Shown one piece after another: positions 1-7,679 of a stretch of DNA of 64,000 bases (position 1 is its first letter; every line of letters starts with the position of its first letter). The position numbers and the translations under genes are program-made. The stretch comes from Pseudochrobactrum saccharolyticum (lineage in GTDB: Bacteria > Pseudomonadota > Alphaproteobacteria > Rhizobiales > Rhizobiaceae), in NCBI RefSeq assembly GCF_008801715.1, contig NZ_VZPG01000002.1, forward strand, positions 434,001 to 498,000. The letters run 5' to 3'. The notes beneath the pieces were generated by a model. That model did not search any database. It saw nothing but the letters and a program-made list of their open reading frames with translations, and had not been told where the DNA came from.

Positions 1-258
1 GCCGAATGGTCCGCAGCGCATAACCCGAAACAAGCCCATCCAGCCGCCGGTCCACAAACCGTAACGGGCAATAGCCTCATAGGCATATTCGGAACAGGTC
101 GGCATATGACGGCAGGAATTGCCGATAAAGCCCGATAAAGTCAGCTGATAAAGCCGCACAAGCCCTGTTCCCAGCAAACGATCCGGTGTCTTGCGCCATG
201 CGCCCTGATAATTACGGCTGTATTTTTTACGGGATTTGGTTTCAGGCTGCGGGCACAT
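1..258 (-). CDS. yidD: Membrane protein insertion efficiency factor YidD (3' end beyond window)
   Basis: Eighty-six codons are visible and the C-terminus runs off the left edge. YidD is a small amphipathic inner-membrane-associated protein that helps YidC/Sec insert membrane proteins. The family signature is clear: CRHMPTCSEYAYEAI around residues 49-63, followed by GxxxG and the MRCGPFG segment. A basic N-terminus of about 25 residues precedes the core. The ATG at 258 lies 5 nt after the stop of the IscU-like gene, so the two are almost certainly co-transcribed, a pairing I recall from Rhizobiales. The identification is secure from the cysteine motif; only the end is missing. Confidence 0.9.
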   Translation of the reverse strand, partial: MCPQPETKSRKKYSRNYQGAWRKTPDRLLGTGLVRLYQLTLSGFIGNSCRHMPTCSEYAYEAIARYGLWTGGWMGLFRVMRCGPFG

Positions 259-263
259 ATCGC

Positions 264-701
264 TTACACGGCAGCTTTTGCGGCAATCTGATCCAGACAG
301 TCAACAACAGCGTCAAATGTCAGCAAAGTAGATGCATGACGGGCTTTATAATCACGTACCGGCTCGAAAAAACGCAAATCTTCAAAGCGGCCTTCAGGCG
401 GCGCACCATTGTCTTTCAGCATTGCAGTCATTTGCGCCTGCAATTCACGCAGTTCAGCTTCTGTGGAACCGATAATATGACGTGCCATCACCGAGGATGT
501 CGCCTGCCCCAAAGCACAAGCCTTTACCTCATGCGCGAAATCTACGACAATGCCATCTCTGACTTTGAGATCGACAATCACTGTAGAACCGCAAAGTTTT
601 GAATGCGCCTTCGCTGTTGCATCCGGCGACTGAAGACGACCAATATGCGGAATATTACCGGCAAATTCGAGAATCCGGGCATTATACATATCATTGATCA
701 T
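264..701 (-). CDS. IscU/SufU-like iron-sulfur cluster assembly scaffold protein
   Basis: A 145-residue protein of the NifU N-terminal/IscU fold, expected to act in the cytoplasm in Fe-S cluster assembly or as a related sulfur acceptor. Visible landmarks are the start MYNARILEFA, C37 in SKLCGST, C62 in ACALGQATSS, and the C-terminal VRDYKARHASTLLTF. Canonical scaffolds have a third ligand cysteine near that last motif, but here the local sequence is RHAS; another Cys lies at 135. It may therefore be a divergent scaffold rather than a normal SufU. It is followed after 5 nt by yidD and is transcribed away from folE. Confidence 0.85.
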   Translation of the reverse strand: MINDMYNARILEFAGNIPHIGRLQSPDATAKAHSKLCGSTVIVDLKVRDGIVVDFAHEVKACALGQATSSVMARHIIGSTEAELRELQAQMTAMLKDNGAPPEGRFEDLRFFEPVRDYKARHASTLLTFDAVVDCLDQIAAKAAV

Positions 702-1023
702 CCGGTTTCTCCTTCAGCATGTTCCGGCGCATTGCCGGACATGATTGTATAAGTGGCTATATAAATATTTCATTTCAAGCCGCTATAGAGAATAGCACAA
801 CCGAAATACGACATAAATCGGCTGTCTTTGCTCTTTTAATATCTTCGACATACTTTATATAGGACAGGCATTTGCCTTTTGCGGATATTTCCGCGACAGT
901 CAATGCAAACAGGCAGAGCAGGCCTTTGGCTGTATTCTGCAAAACGCCAGATAACTGCCCCGACATAAATGCCAAGCCTTCAGCGGTACAGCTAAGATTA
1001 CCGCCTGAGCAAGCTTCGTAACA
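702..1023. other. Divergent intergenic region between the IscU-like gene and folE
   Basis: About 320 bases without a convincing gene. It must hold the promoters of both divergent units. An open frame crosses it antisense to the folE start, but its composition and lack of family resemblance argue against coding. The folE-proximal end merges into the riboswitch. Confidence 0.5.
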
Positions 1024-1069
1024 GTGTCCGTTTAACTCGTCTCTCCACAGAGAGAGACTACGGGAGCTC
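1024..1069 (+). promoter_or_regulatory. THF-II riboswitch (folE RNA motif) overlapping the folE ribosome binding site
   Basis: A hairpin ends in the folE Shine-Dalgarno sequence. The inner stem pairs 1039-1045 (GTCTCTC) with 1052-1058 (GAGAGAC) around a 6-nt loop. Below an internal loop, CTC at 1036-1038 can pair with GAG at 1064-1066, and CCGT at 1028-1031 with ACGG at 1060-1063. The conserved strands CCGTTTAACTCGTC and GACTACGGGAGC match what I remember of the alphaproteobacterial folE motif, a tetrahydrofolate sensor. GGGAG, the SD of folE, lies inside the pairing, which implies translational control by folate. Motif identity is from memory; the structure is seen directly. Confidence 0.8.
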
Positions 1070-1072
1070 GAT

Positions 1073-1684
1073 ATGAACAAGCACATTTCCGATTCACAGA
1101 CCAGCAATGTTGCACGCCCGACAAAGGCTGAAGCAGAGGCCGCTGTAAAAACATTGTTGCTCTGGATGGGCGAAGATCCGTCACGCGAAGGGTTACTTGA
1201 AACCCCGAAACGTGTGGCAAAAGCCTATAAAGAACTGTTTTCCGGCTATCATCAGTCACCGGAAGAAGAGCTCGGCACTGTTTTTGAAGAAGTTGCCGGC
1301 TACAAAGACATGGTTCTCATCAAAGACATCAAGTTCTTCTCGCATTGCGAACATCATATGGTGCCGATTATCGGCAAGGCACATATCGGCTATCTGCCGA
1401 ATGGTTCTGTTGTCGGCCTGTCGAAAATTGCACGTGTTGTTGATATGTTTGCCCATCGCCTGCAAACACAGGAAAGCATGACTGCGCAGATTGCTCACAG
1501 CATTCAGAATATTCTCAAACCCCTCGGCGTTGCTGTCTTGATTGAAGCGGAACATATGTGCATGGCTATGCGCGGCATTCGCAAACAGGGATCAACCACA
1601 TTGACAACCACCTTTACAGGCTCTTTTGAGCAGGATGTTGCCAATCAGGTTCGGTTCATGACCATGCTGCGGAGCGGTTCATGA
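1073..1684 (+). CDS. folE: GTP cyclohydrolase I
   Basis: A 203-residue enzyme converting GTP to 7,8-dihydroneopterin triphosphate, the first step of folate (and queuosine-type pterin) synthesis. Zinc ligands and catalytic residues are visible: C92 with H94/H95 in SHCEHHMVP, and C163 in EHMCMAMRG. The segments [19 protein letters not shown] and SMTAQIA are typical of the family, and length is normal. The ATG at 1073 sits 6 nt after GGGAG. The stop overlaps the start of hisI (ATGA), so the two are translationally coupled. The upstream THF-II element implies feedback by the pathway end product. Confidence 0.97.
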   Translation: MNKHISDSQTSNVARPTKAEAEAAVKTLLLWMGEDPSREGLLETPKRVAKAYKELFSGYHQSPEEELGTVFEEVAGYKDMVLIKDIKFFSHCEHHMVPIIGKAHIGYLPNGSVVGLSKIARVVDMFAHRLQTQESMTAQIAHSIQNILKPLGVAVLIEAEHMCMAMRGIRKQGSTTLTTTFTGSFEQDVANQVRFMTMLRSGS

Positions 1685-2091
1685 CCAAACTGCCTGCCGA
1701 TTTCCCTGCACAGACCGACAAGCACAGCACTGAGGAAGGTGCTGTCTTTGCGCCCCGCTTTGACAGTTCCGGCCTGATAACCGCAGTTGTAACAAGTGCG
1801 GATGACGGCGAATTGCTGATGGTTGCACATATGAACAGCGAAGCCCTGCGGCTGACACTGGAAACCGGCATTGCCCATTACTGGTCGCGGTCACGCAAGT
1901 CGCTTTGGAAGAAAGGCGAAACTTCCGGCAATCTGCAGACTGTTATCGAAATGCGCACAGACTGCGATCAGGATGCCCTATGGCTCAAGGTCAGAGTTGC
2001 CGGTAATGGCCCGACATGCCACACAGATCGTCACTCCTGCTTTTACCGCACGGTAGACATTTCAGGAAACAACGTCATTTTACATAAATAA
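1681..2091 (+). CDS. hisI: Phosphoribosyl-AMP cyclohydrolase
   Basis: A 136-residue cytoplasmic enzyme opening the purine ring of phosphoribosyl-AMP in histidine biosynthesis. Characteristic blocks are [18 protein letters not shown] and the metal-binding DCDQDAL ... [14 protein letters not shown]. No fused HisE (pyrophosphohydrolase) domain is present, as in other alphaproteobacteria. The start ATG overlaps the folE stop by 4 nt. The folE-hisI pair is unlinked to the other his genes, so histidine synthesis here may partly follow folate-dependent control of the shared transcript. A strong terminator follows. Confidence 0.96.
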   Translation: MTKLPADFPAQTDKHSTEEGAVFAPRFDSSGLITAVVTSADDGELLMVAHMNSEALRLTLETGIAHYWSRSRKSLWKKGETSGNLQTVIEMRTDCDQDALWLKVRVAGNGPTCHTDRHSCFYRTVDISGNNVILHK

Positions 2092-2127
2092 ATCAAAATA
2101 TTAGGTTTGTTTATTAACATAAAACAC

Positions 2128-2166
2128 AAAAGCCCTGCGTAATATTAATTACGCAGGGCTTTTTGT
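2128..2166 (+). terminator. Rho-independent terminator after hisI
   Basis: Perfect stem AAAGCCCTGCGTAAT / ATTACGCAGGGCTTT followed by a T-rich tail. The A-run on the other side means it can also act for the convergent porin gene. Confidence 0.9.
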
Positions 2167-2253
2167 CTGGAGGACGGTTCTTTCGCCAAATATCAAATCC
2201 GGCGAAAGAAATCTTGAAGACATGAGAGGCGTCCTTCACCTCCCGTCAGATTA

Positions 2254-2931
2254 TCAGAACTTGTAGTTTACACCAACGCGCACAGTGTGGAAGTTGGTTT
2301 TAACTTTGGATACATCTGCACCGTCGCTGAACTTAACTTTGCCCAGATCAGTGTAGAGATATTCTGTCTTCAGAGTTACGTTGTCAGTGAAGGCGTGTTC
2401 TACACCGGCACCGGCAGTCCAGCCAGCGCGGGTCTTGGAAGCGCTTTCAGACACATCCTGAGCAGCATCATAGCCTTCGATCTTCACTTTACCGTAAGCA
2501 AGACCGGCTGTACCGTAGAGCATGGTGCGTTCAGCAATGTCTGCACCCAGACGACCGCGAACAGTACCGAACCACTGGACTTTACCTTTTACAGTGCCTT
2601 CGTAAGCGCCGGCTGCATCATAGAAATCAACCGATTTCTTCATGGTCGAGCCCTGGAAGTCAGCTTCGATACCGGCAACAACCTGATCGAACTGCCAGTT
2701 GTAACCAGCCTGCACACCACCAACAAAGCCACGTGGCTTGATGCTGACGCCGTCTTCTTTCATTTTACCAAAACCGTAACCGGCATTGGCACCAACATAG
2801 GCGCCTTCCCAGCTGAAGGTATTCACTTCAACGGCTGGTGCAGGTTCGTTGTAAACGATAGCGTCTGCAGCCATTGCAGTGCCGGAGAACAGAACAGCTG
2901 CGGAAGCAGCGAGGATGACTTTATTAAACAT
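2254..2931 (-). CDS. Omp25/Omp31-family outer membrane beta-barrel protein
   Basis: A 225-residue precursor with a signal peptide (cleavage after AMA, residues 19-21) and a mature part ending in the aromatic residue F typical of barrel proteins. The N-terminal WEGAYVGANAGYGFG, the GGVQAGYNWQ strand and the C-terminal KTEYLYTDLG ... VRVGVNYKF are hallmarks of the Brucella/Bartonella/rhizobial Omp25/31 family, which anchors the envelope and in Brucella affects host interaction. The ATG at 2931 has GAGG 8 nt upstream. A long AT-rich leader region with a CtrA-type site lies upstream, divergent from the patatin gene. Which member of the multigene family it is cannot be told from this sequence alone. 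Confidence 0.92.
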   Translation of the reverse strand: MFNKVILAASAAVLFSGTAMAADAIVYNEPAPAVEVNTFSWEGAYVGANAGYGFGKMKEDGVSIKPRGFVGGVQAGYNWQFDQVVAGIEADFQGSTMKKSVDFYDAAGAYEGTVKGKVQWFGTVRGRLGADIAERTMLYGTAGLAYGKVKIEGYDAAQDVSESASKTRAGWTAGAGVEHAFTDNVTLKTEYLYTDLGKVKFSDGADVSKVKTNFHTVRVGVNYKF

Positions 2932-3270
2932 GGGAGAACCTCAAAAATCTTTCTTGATCTTGTTTTACACCAACCGGACAAAAATGCTGTAACAATATTG
3001 CAACACGTATATTCAGAAGAACTTATGGTTACTATTGCGTTAATTTATAAAATCAAAGTAAACACAAATAAACTTCAATATAATTACTTAATTGATAGTT
3101 AATAATAATTAAAATTACATTAAATTAACATAATTCATGTTGTTTTGTGCGTTTTCTGCAATTTATAGCTGTATGAATTGCCTTGCACTGCAATCGCATG
3201 AAAGCCATAGTCTGAATATACTTGTTCCTGTATTCTGGTTGCAAACACAGGTATATTCGGGAGATATTGC
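2932..3270. promoter_or_regulatory. AT-rich divergent promoter region (porin / patatin) with a CtrA-type box
   Basis: 339 bases without a gene, much richer in A+T than the flanks. TTAA-N7-TTAA, the CtrA full-site consensus, occurs at 3088-3102 (TTAA, TTGATAG, TTAA). Several further TTAA half sites lie within the next 30 bases, so chance is a real possibility in this composition. Porin and patatin are transcribed away from the region. Confidence 0.5.
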
Positions 3271-4230
3271 ATGCTTTCATGGGTACCGCGCCGCCGCACG
3301 ACTGCTGCTGCCAATGCACCGGCTCAGGCGGAAATTCCCAAACCTGTTATTCTTAAAACACCCCAGCCAATTGCTCTTGCTTTAGGCGGCGGTTCGGCAC
3401 GCGGATGGGCACATATCGGCGTATTACGCGCACTGAATGAAGCCAACATCAAAATATCTATGATTGCAGGCACCTCAATAGGGGCACTTGTGGGCGGTTG
3501 CTATCTGGCAGGAAAACTGGATGAGTTGGAAGAGTTTGCACGTTCCCTTACACGCAGACGCATGTTCAGCCTGATGGATATTACATTTCGTGGCAGCGGA
3601 TTATTCGGCGGCATGAAACTGGATCGCAAATTGCACCAGCATCTCGACGGATTGAATATTGATGACTTGCCCTGTTCTTATGTGGCTGTGGCTACTGAAT
3701 TACGCACGGGTCACGAAATCTGGCTCTCCACCGGCTCACTTATTATGGCAATGCGCGCCTCTTATGCATTGCCGGGCGTTTTTGAACCGATCCGTTACGA
3801 CCACCGGCTGCTTGTGGACGGCGCATTGGTCAATCCGGTTCCGGTTTCCGTATGCCGCGCCTATGAGCAGCAATTGGTTCTGGCCGTCAATCTCAACTAT
3901 GACCAGTTCGGCCGCGCAGCCGTTGTCAAATATACAAGTCCAGCACGCGCCGGACAGGAAGACACAATCACCCCTGCTCAGGCAGGTGTCATAAGCCATG
4001 AATCGCGCTTGGGCATAACCGGCGTCATGATGGACGCCTTCAATATTATACAGGACAGAATCTCGCGCGCCCGTATGGCCGGCGATCCGCCGGACATCGC
4101 TTTGATGCCAAGCATCGGCCATATCGGCCTGACCGAGTTTCACCGCGCGGCTGAAACCATTGATATCGGCTATCAGGAAACCCGCAAACAGCTGGAAAAT
4201 ATTGAAAGACTGCAACGCGTAATCTTTTGA
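3271..4230 (+). CDS. Patatin-like phospholipase
   Basis: A 319-residue protein of the bacterial patatin/RssA-like family, predicted to cleave acyl esters of phospholipids. The oxyanion motif GGGSARGWAH, the nucleophile elbow GTSIG and the catalytic Asp in DGALVNPVP form the full Ser-Asp dyad, so it should be active. No clear signal peptide is seen, so it probably works in the cytoplasm or at the inner membrane. It is a single gene divergent from the porin. Substrate cannot be assigned. Confidence 0.9.
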   Translation: MLSWVPRRRTTAAANAPAQAEIPKPVILKTPQPIALALGGGSARGWAHIGVLRALNEANIKISMIAGTSIGALVGGCYLAGKLDELEEFARSLTRRRMFSLMDITFRGSGLFGGMKLDRKLHQHLDGLNIDDLPCSYVAVATELRTGHEIWLSTGSLIMAMRASYALPGVFEPIRYDHRLLVDGALVNPVPVSVCRAYEQQLVLAVNLNYDQFGRAAVVKYTSPARAGQEDTITPAQAGVISHESRLGITGVMMDAFNIIQDRISRARMAGDPPDIALMPSIGHIGLTEFHRAAETIDIGYQETRKQLENIERLQRVIF

Positions 4231-4431
4231 ACCAAAAATTCCGGCTCAAAAGACGAATCTTTTCAGTTTTTTGACAGTTTGATTCCGGAAAATATGGCGG
4301 ACTAAGTGCCCAGTGAAGAAAATAGCCCCGCTTCATCCTATTGAAGGGATTATAAAAACGCGGTTTTGCAGGAGAAAAACGGGCTTCTGTGAATTACTTT
4401 TAAAAAAATGCAATGAAACGAATAATTTGGC

Positions 4432-4460
4432 TTGTCACTGCAATAGTGATTTGCTACATC
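4432..4460 (+). promoter_or_regulatory. Candidate promoter of tRNA-Leu
   Basis: TTGTCA at 4432-4437 and TACATC at 4455-4460 are separated by 17 nt and lie about 37 nt before the tRNA. The spacer holds a small palindrome (TCACT-GCAAT-AGTGA). Confidence 0.45.
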
Positions 4461-4496
4461 GCCCTCACCGAAGCAGTTCGGTTTCTACCACACAGT

Positions 4497-4581
4497 GCGG
4501 TCGTGGCGGAATTGGTAGACGCGCAGCGTTGAGGTCGCTGTGGGGCAACCCGTGGAAGTTCGAGTCTTCTCGACCGCACCA
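4497..4581 (+). tRNA. tRNA-Leu (anticodon GAG)
   Basis: An 85-nt cloverleaf with an extended variable arm. Acceptor strands GCGGTCG and CGACCGC pair fully, the CCA end is encoded at 4579-4581, and the anticodon loop is TTGAGGT, giving GAG for CUC/CUU codons. TTCGAGT supplies the T arm. Confidence 0.97.
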
Positions 4582-4982
4582 TTCTCTCCTTACAATCAGG
4601 AAAAAAAAGCTAACAATAGCAACGATCTATTGAAGCTTATTAAATGCGTTTCCCCCTTATCTTCTATTCTAAAACACCTATTGATTTTACTTCCTAATTT
4701 GAAACAAGCCCTCACCTTGTCAGATTAGTTGAGATGGCTTTTTTTATAAAGAAACATACCTGAGCCCTCCTCTGCATATGCATGAGTGCTAAGCCTCTTC
4801 GATAATTACCAATAAGCAGATCGTTGACACCGTCGCTGATAATGGCCTGCGACAGTAGCCTTTATGGGCAAAATGACTCGCTTTACCGGAGAACCGGCAA
4901 TCGATAAGGTGCGGCACAATTTCACTATCCGCATATTTTACGACTTGATTATCACTATTGCACTTCAGCTAAGGAAGCCCCT
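4582..4982. other. Intergenic region after tRNA-Leu
   Basis: About 400 bases with no supported gene. It holds a likely terminator (4706-4746) and then the upstream region of the small hypothetical gene at 4983. Short open frames crossing it overlap the tRNA and are not credible. Confidence 0.5.
4706..4746 (+). terminator. Candidate terminator downstream of tRNA-Leu
   Basis: AAGCC-CTCA pairs with TGAG-(AT)-GGCTT, a stem with a 2-nt bulge, followed by a run of T. It lies 125 nt after the tRNA. Confidence 0.55.
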
Positions 4983-5309
4983 TTGAGCACCCGCAACTCA
5001 CTGTCACCTTCAATGGAAGAGAAATACTCCGACATCAAAGCACAAAATGAGCGCAGGATGATGCTTGCGATCAAGAAATCTCTCAGTGATGCCTATGTAC
5101 AAACGACGAATGAATTAAAAGCAGTCGGAATCGACGAAGATGCACCGCCACAGGATTATTATATCGCCTTAGCGCATCAGCAGTTATACGCACTTCTGTG
5201 TGGCGCTAATCCTGAGACATTTGAAGGCGGAGACCCACAAATTGCAGAATTCGTGATTAAAAACGCTCAAAATATTCGTGAGCACTATTGGCTAAAAGAT
5301 ACTGAATAA
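4983..5309 (+). CDS. Hypothetical protein, 108 residues
   Basis: I do not recognise a family. The start is TTG at 4983, supported by AAGGAAG 6 nt upstream; the alternative ATG ten codons later (MEEKYSD) has no better signal. The product is acidic and probably mostly helical, with a charged N-terminal half (EEKYSDIKAQNERR) and no signal peptide or membrane segment. Codon use resembles the neighbours. It stands alone between tRNA-Leu and lipB. Confidence 0.6.
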   Translation: MSTRNSLSPSMEEKYSDIKAQNERRMMLAIKKSLSDAYVQTTNELKAVGIDEDAPPQDYYIALAHQQLYALLCGANPETFEGGDPQIAEFVIKNAQNIREHYWLKDTE

Positions 5310-5488
5310 AGCCTGCACAACTCCCGTGTCCCATTGCTGCAGTTTCGTCATTTACACAGCGACATGGCGATAGTGATGTTGCTCTTGCCATTACGACAAC
5401 TGATGCGCACAGAGTAGAGCCTTTCAAATAAAAGCGGTCAATTTGCCATCTGGATTTTTTGAGCTGTAATCTCTACCTGAATGCCATC

Positions 5489-6232
5489 ATGACAGAAAAT
5501 TCCCCTGCACAGAGTCGCCCCGCGACAAACCGTAATGATCTATCTGCACGTTTTCAGGCTGCTGACGGCTCTCCGCCTGTTGAATGGCTGGTTGCCGATG
5601 GCCTCACAGCCTATCCGGATGCTGAAGCGTTTATGGAAGCCCGCGTCGCAGCCATTCGTGACGGTACGGCCAATGAGCTGGTCTGGCTTGTGGAACACCC
5701 GCCGCTTTATACTGCAGGCACCAGTGCCCGTGAAGAAGACCTGCTGTCACCTGATCGTTTCCCGGTTTACAAGACAGGGCGCGGCGGTGAGTTTACCTAT
5801 CATGGTCCGGGGCAACGCGTGGCCTATGTCATGCTGGATCTGAAACGACGTCGCGAAGATATTCGCGCCTTTGTGGCCGCACTTGAAGAATGGATCATCC
5901 GCACGCTTGACAGCTTTAATGTCAAAGGTGAGCGCCGCGAAGACCGCGTGGGTGTCTGGGTTATGCGCCCTGAAAAACCTCGCCTCGCCGATGGCTCAAT
6001 GGCTGAAGACAAGATTGCTGCAATCGGCATTCGTTTGCGTCGCTGGGTCAGCTTTCACGGTATTTCCATCAATGTAGAGCCGCAGCTTGAAAATTTCGGC
6101 GGCATTGTTCCCTGCGGCATTGCCGAACATGGCGTGACCAGCCTTGTTGATCTGGGTCTGCCGGTCTCCATGGATGATCTGGATGTGGCGTTGAAGCAAA
6201 GTTTCAATGATGTTTTTGGTGATGTGAAATAA
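5489..6232 (+). CDS. lipB: Octanoyltransferase (lipoate-protein ligase B)
   Basis: Transfers octanoyl groups from acyl carrier protein to the lipoyl domains of 2-oxoacid dehydrogenases, the first step of endogenous lipoylation. Motifs: [12 protein letters not shown] (substrate pocket), the catalytic Lys in [18 protein letters not shown], and the catalytic Cys in GGIVPCGI. Of possible starts, ATG at 5489 (MTENSPAQ) is preferred over a TTG ten codons upstream because neither has a strong SD and the family begins near here. Length of 247 residues is normal. It is a single gene closed by a bidirectional terminator. Confidence 0.95.
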   Translation: MTENSPAQSRPATNRNDLSARFQAADGSPPVEWLVADGLTAYPDAEAFMEARVAAIRDGTANELVWLVEHPPLYTAGTSAREEDLLSPDRFPVYKTGRGGEFTYHGPGQRVAYVMLDLKRRREDIRAFVAALEEWIIRTLDSFNVKGERREDRVGVWVMRPEKPRLADGSMAEDKIAAIGIRLRRWVSFHGISINVEPQLENFGGIVPCGIAEHGVTSLVDLGLPVSMDDLDVALKQSFNDVFGDVK

Positions 6233-6267
6233 TAAAAATATCAAACAACATATTATTTTAAAATGAT

Positions 6268-6297
6268 AAAGGCGGCTTTTGAGCCGCCTTTCTTTTT
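6268..6297. terminator. Bidirectional terminator between lipB and the convergent transporter gene
   Basis: AAAGGCGGCT / AGCCGCCTTT stem with a TTTG loop, T-rich on the + side and A-rich before the stem. Confidence 0.9.
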
Positions 6298-6301
6298 TCA
6301 C

Positions 6302-7240
6302 TCATGCGGAAAGCATTGCCTTCTCCACTTCCGCACTGCGCTTTTGCTCGCGGATGAAAACATAAATACCGGAGCCGATAATAATGGCGATGCCGAACCA
6401 CTTTGACAGGCTTGGGAAATCCCCGAAGAAGATCAGCCCAACAGTCACGGCCATAACGATTTCGACATATTGAAATGGCGCGAGAATAGATGCCGGTGCC
6501 AGCTGAAATGCCTGCACCACCAGCAAATGGCCGCTGGCTGCAAAGACGCCGATCATAATCAGCATGAACCACGGGAACAGTGAGGTAGGCAATACAAATT
6601 GCAGATCCGGAATAGCCGCGGCCTCACCGAAGATCATAACAGCAAGCCCCATGATACTGCCGCCGATACCGGCATAAAGCTGCATGACGACGGGACGCTC
6701 ATTGAGGCCGAATTTACGGTTCAGCACCAGATAAACTGCAAACAGAAAAGCTGAAATCATCGGCAGAACCGATACCCAGCCAAACACGCTCCAGCTTGGT
6801 TGAATCACGATCACGGTTCCGAGCAGGCCAACAAGCACGGCACTGAGACGACGCCAGCCCACCTTCTCATTGAGAAAAATCATCGAAAGAACTGTGAGAA
6901 TGAGCGGTTCAACAAAGAACACGGCCAGCGCATCGGCCAGCGGCATATATTTTACCGCCGTAAAAAAGCACAGGCTGCCGAGAGCAAGCAGACAGCCACG
7001 AAACAGATTACCCCAGAGATGCTCAGTTTTAAGGCCAAGTCCGCGACTGAACAGGACAATTGCACCTAAACTAATCAGCCCCTGCACAAAGAAACGCATG
7101 AAGCTGATGGTGGCAGGCGGAATATTCTCTTCCATTGCCAGCCATTTGCCGGTTGCATCCATAAGCGGCACAATAAGCATGGCACAGATCATCGTAATCA
7201 TTCCGCGCACATGCGGCTGTAACCGGTCTTGCATTTTCAT
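6302..7240 (-). CDS. DMT-superfamily (EamA) transporter
   Basis: A 312-residue inner-membrane protein with about ten hydrophobic segments in two repeated EamA domains of roughly five helices each. Family landmarks include the first-repeat end LPLADALAVFFVEPLILTV-like region (residues about 100-120), the loop FLNEKVGWRR, and the second-repeat segment PFQYVEIVMAV with FFGDFPS. Members export metabolites, amino acids or drugs; the substrate cannot be inferred from context because it is a single gene between lipB and parE. The start may be two codons later (MQDR). Confidence 0.9.
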   Translation of the reverse strand: MKMQDRLQPHVRGMITMICAMLIVPLMDATGKWLAMEENIPPATISFMRFFVQGLISLGAIVLFSRGLGLKTEHLWGNLFRGCLLALGSLCFFTAVKYMPLADALAVFFVEPLILTVLSMIFLNEKVGWRRLSAVLVGLLGTVIVIQPSWSVFGWVSVLPMISAFLFAVYLVLNRKFGLNERPVVMQLYAGIGGSIMGLAVMIFGEAAAIPDLQFVLPTSLFPWFMLIMIGVFAASGHLLVVQAFQLAPASILAPFQYVEIVMAVTVGLIFFGDFPSLSKWFGIAIIIGSGIYVFIREQKRSAEVEKAMLSA

Positions 7241-7679
7241 TCCCCTGCGGCAGAGCCGCCTTCATTTCATTCTCTGTTCTCATCACGGCTTATATGTTTA
7301 AGCAACCACTCTCTCCCGCCCCTTGTCTGATTGTGCCAAACCGTCACTATAAGGACACAGAGCCCGCTATGCTGTTGCGGATTGGTTGCGGCATGATTTG
7401 ACAATTCCGATATAATTGTTCAAACAAAATAAATCTGCGGAAAAGTCAGGATTACCGGCATTTAAACAAGAACGTAAAGAGAACCTTTATCGCTTTAGCG
7501 ATATAAACATGCCAAACTATCTGTGATTCGATTTTTCGTAATTCCGAAGCGGTTCTGGTTTTCCTGAAACAGAAAATCCGTTTCGTAACTTTGTTTTCCC
7601 GCATTTATGCGAAGCTGAAGCATTCTTTCAGCAGCAAAATGCTCCGTATCTATTTGAACGAACAGGCCAGCCATTTCAC
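7241..7679. promoter_or_regulatory. Long upstream region of parE
   Basis: 439 bases without a gene. A perfect -35 hexamer TTGACA occurs at 7398-7403, though no good -10 follows at the right distance. A LexA-type box lies at 7470-7484, leaving a leader of about 195 nt before parE. Around 7550-7590 the sequence GAAGCGGTTCTGG ... resembles the first half of the palindromic element found after parE. Confidence 0.5.
7470..7484 (+). promoter_or_regulatory. LexA box upstream of parE
   Basis: GAAC-GTAAAGA-GAAC, an exact match to the alphaproteobacterial SOS operator (GTTC-N7-GTTC on the other strand). As far as I recall, parE has been listed among LexA targets in alphaproteobacteria. Confidence 0.7.

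Noticed and set aside
775-1107. A 110-codon frame antisense to the folE leader and start
   Set aside because: It overlaps the riboswitch and the folE start, has no SD, and matches no family.
4313-4633. A 106-codon frame crossing tRNA-Leu
   Set aside because: It reads through the tRNA gene, so it cannot be a normal coding sequence.
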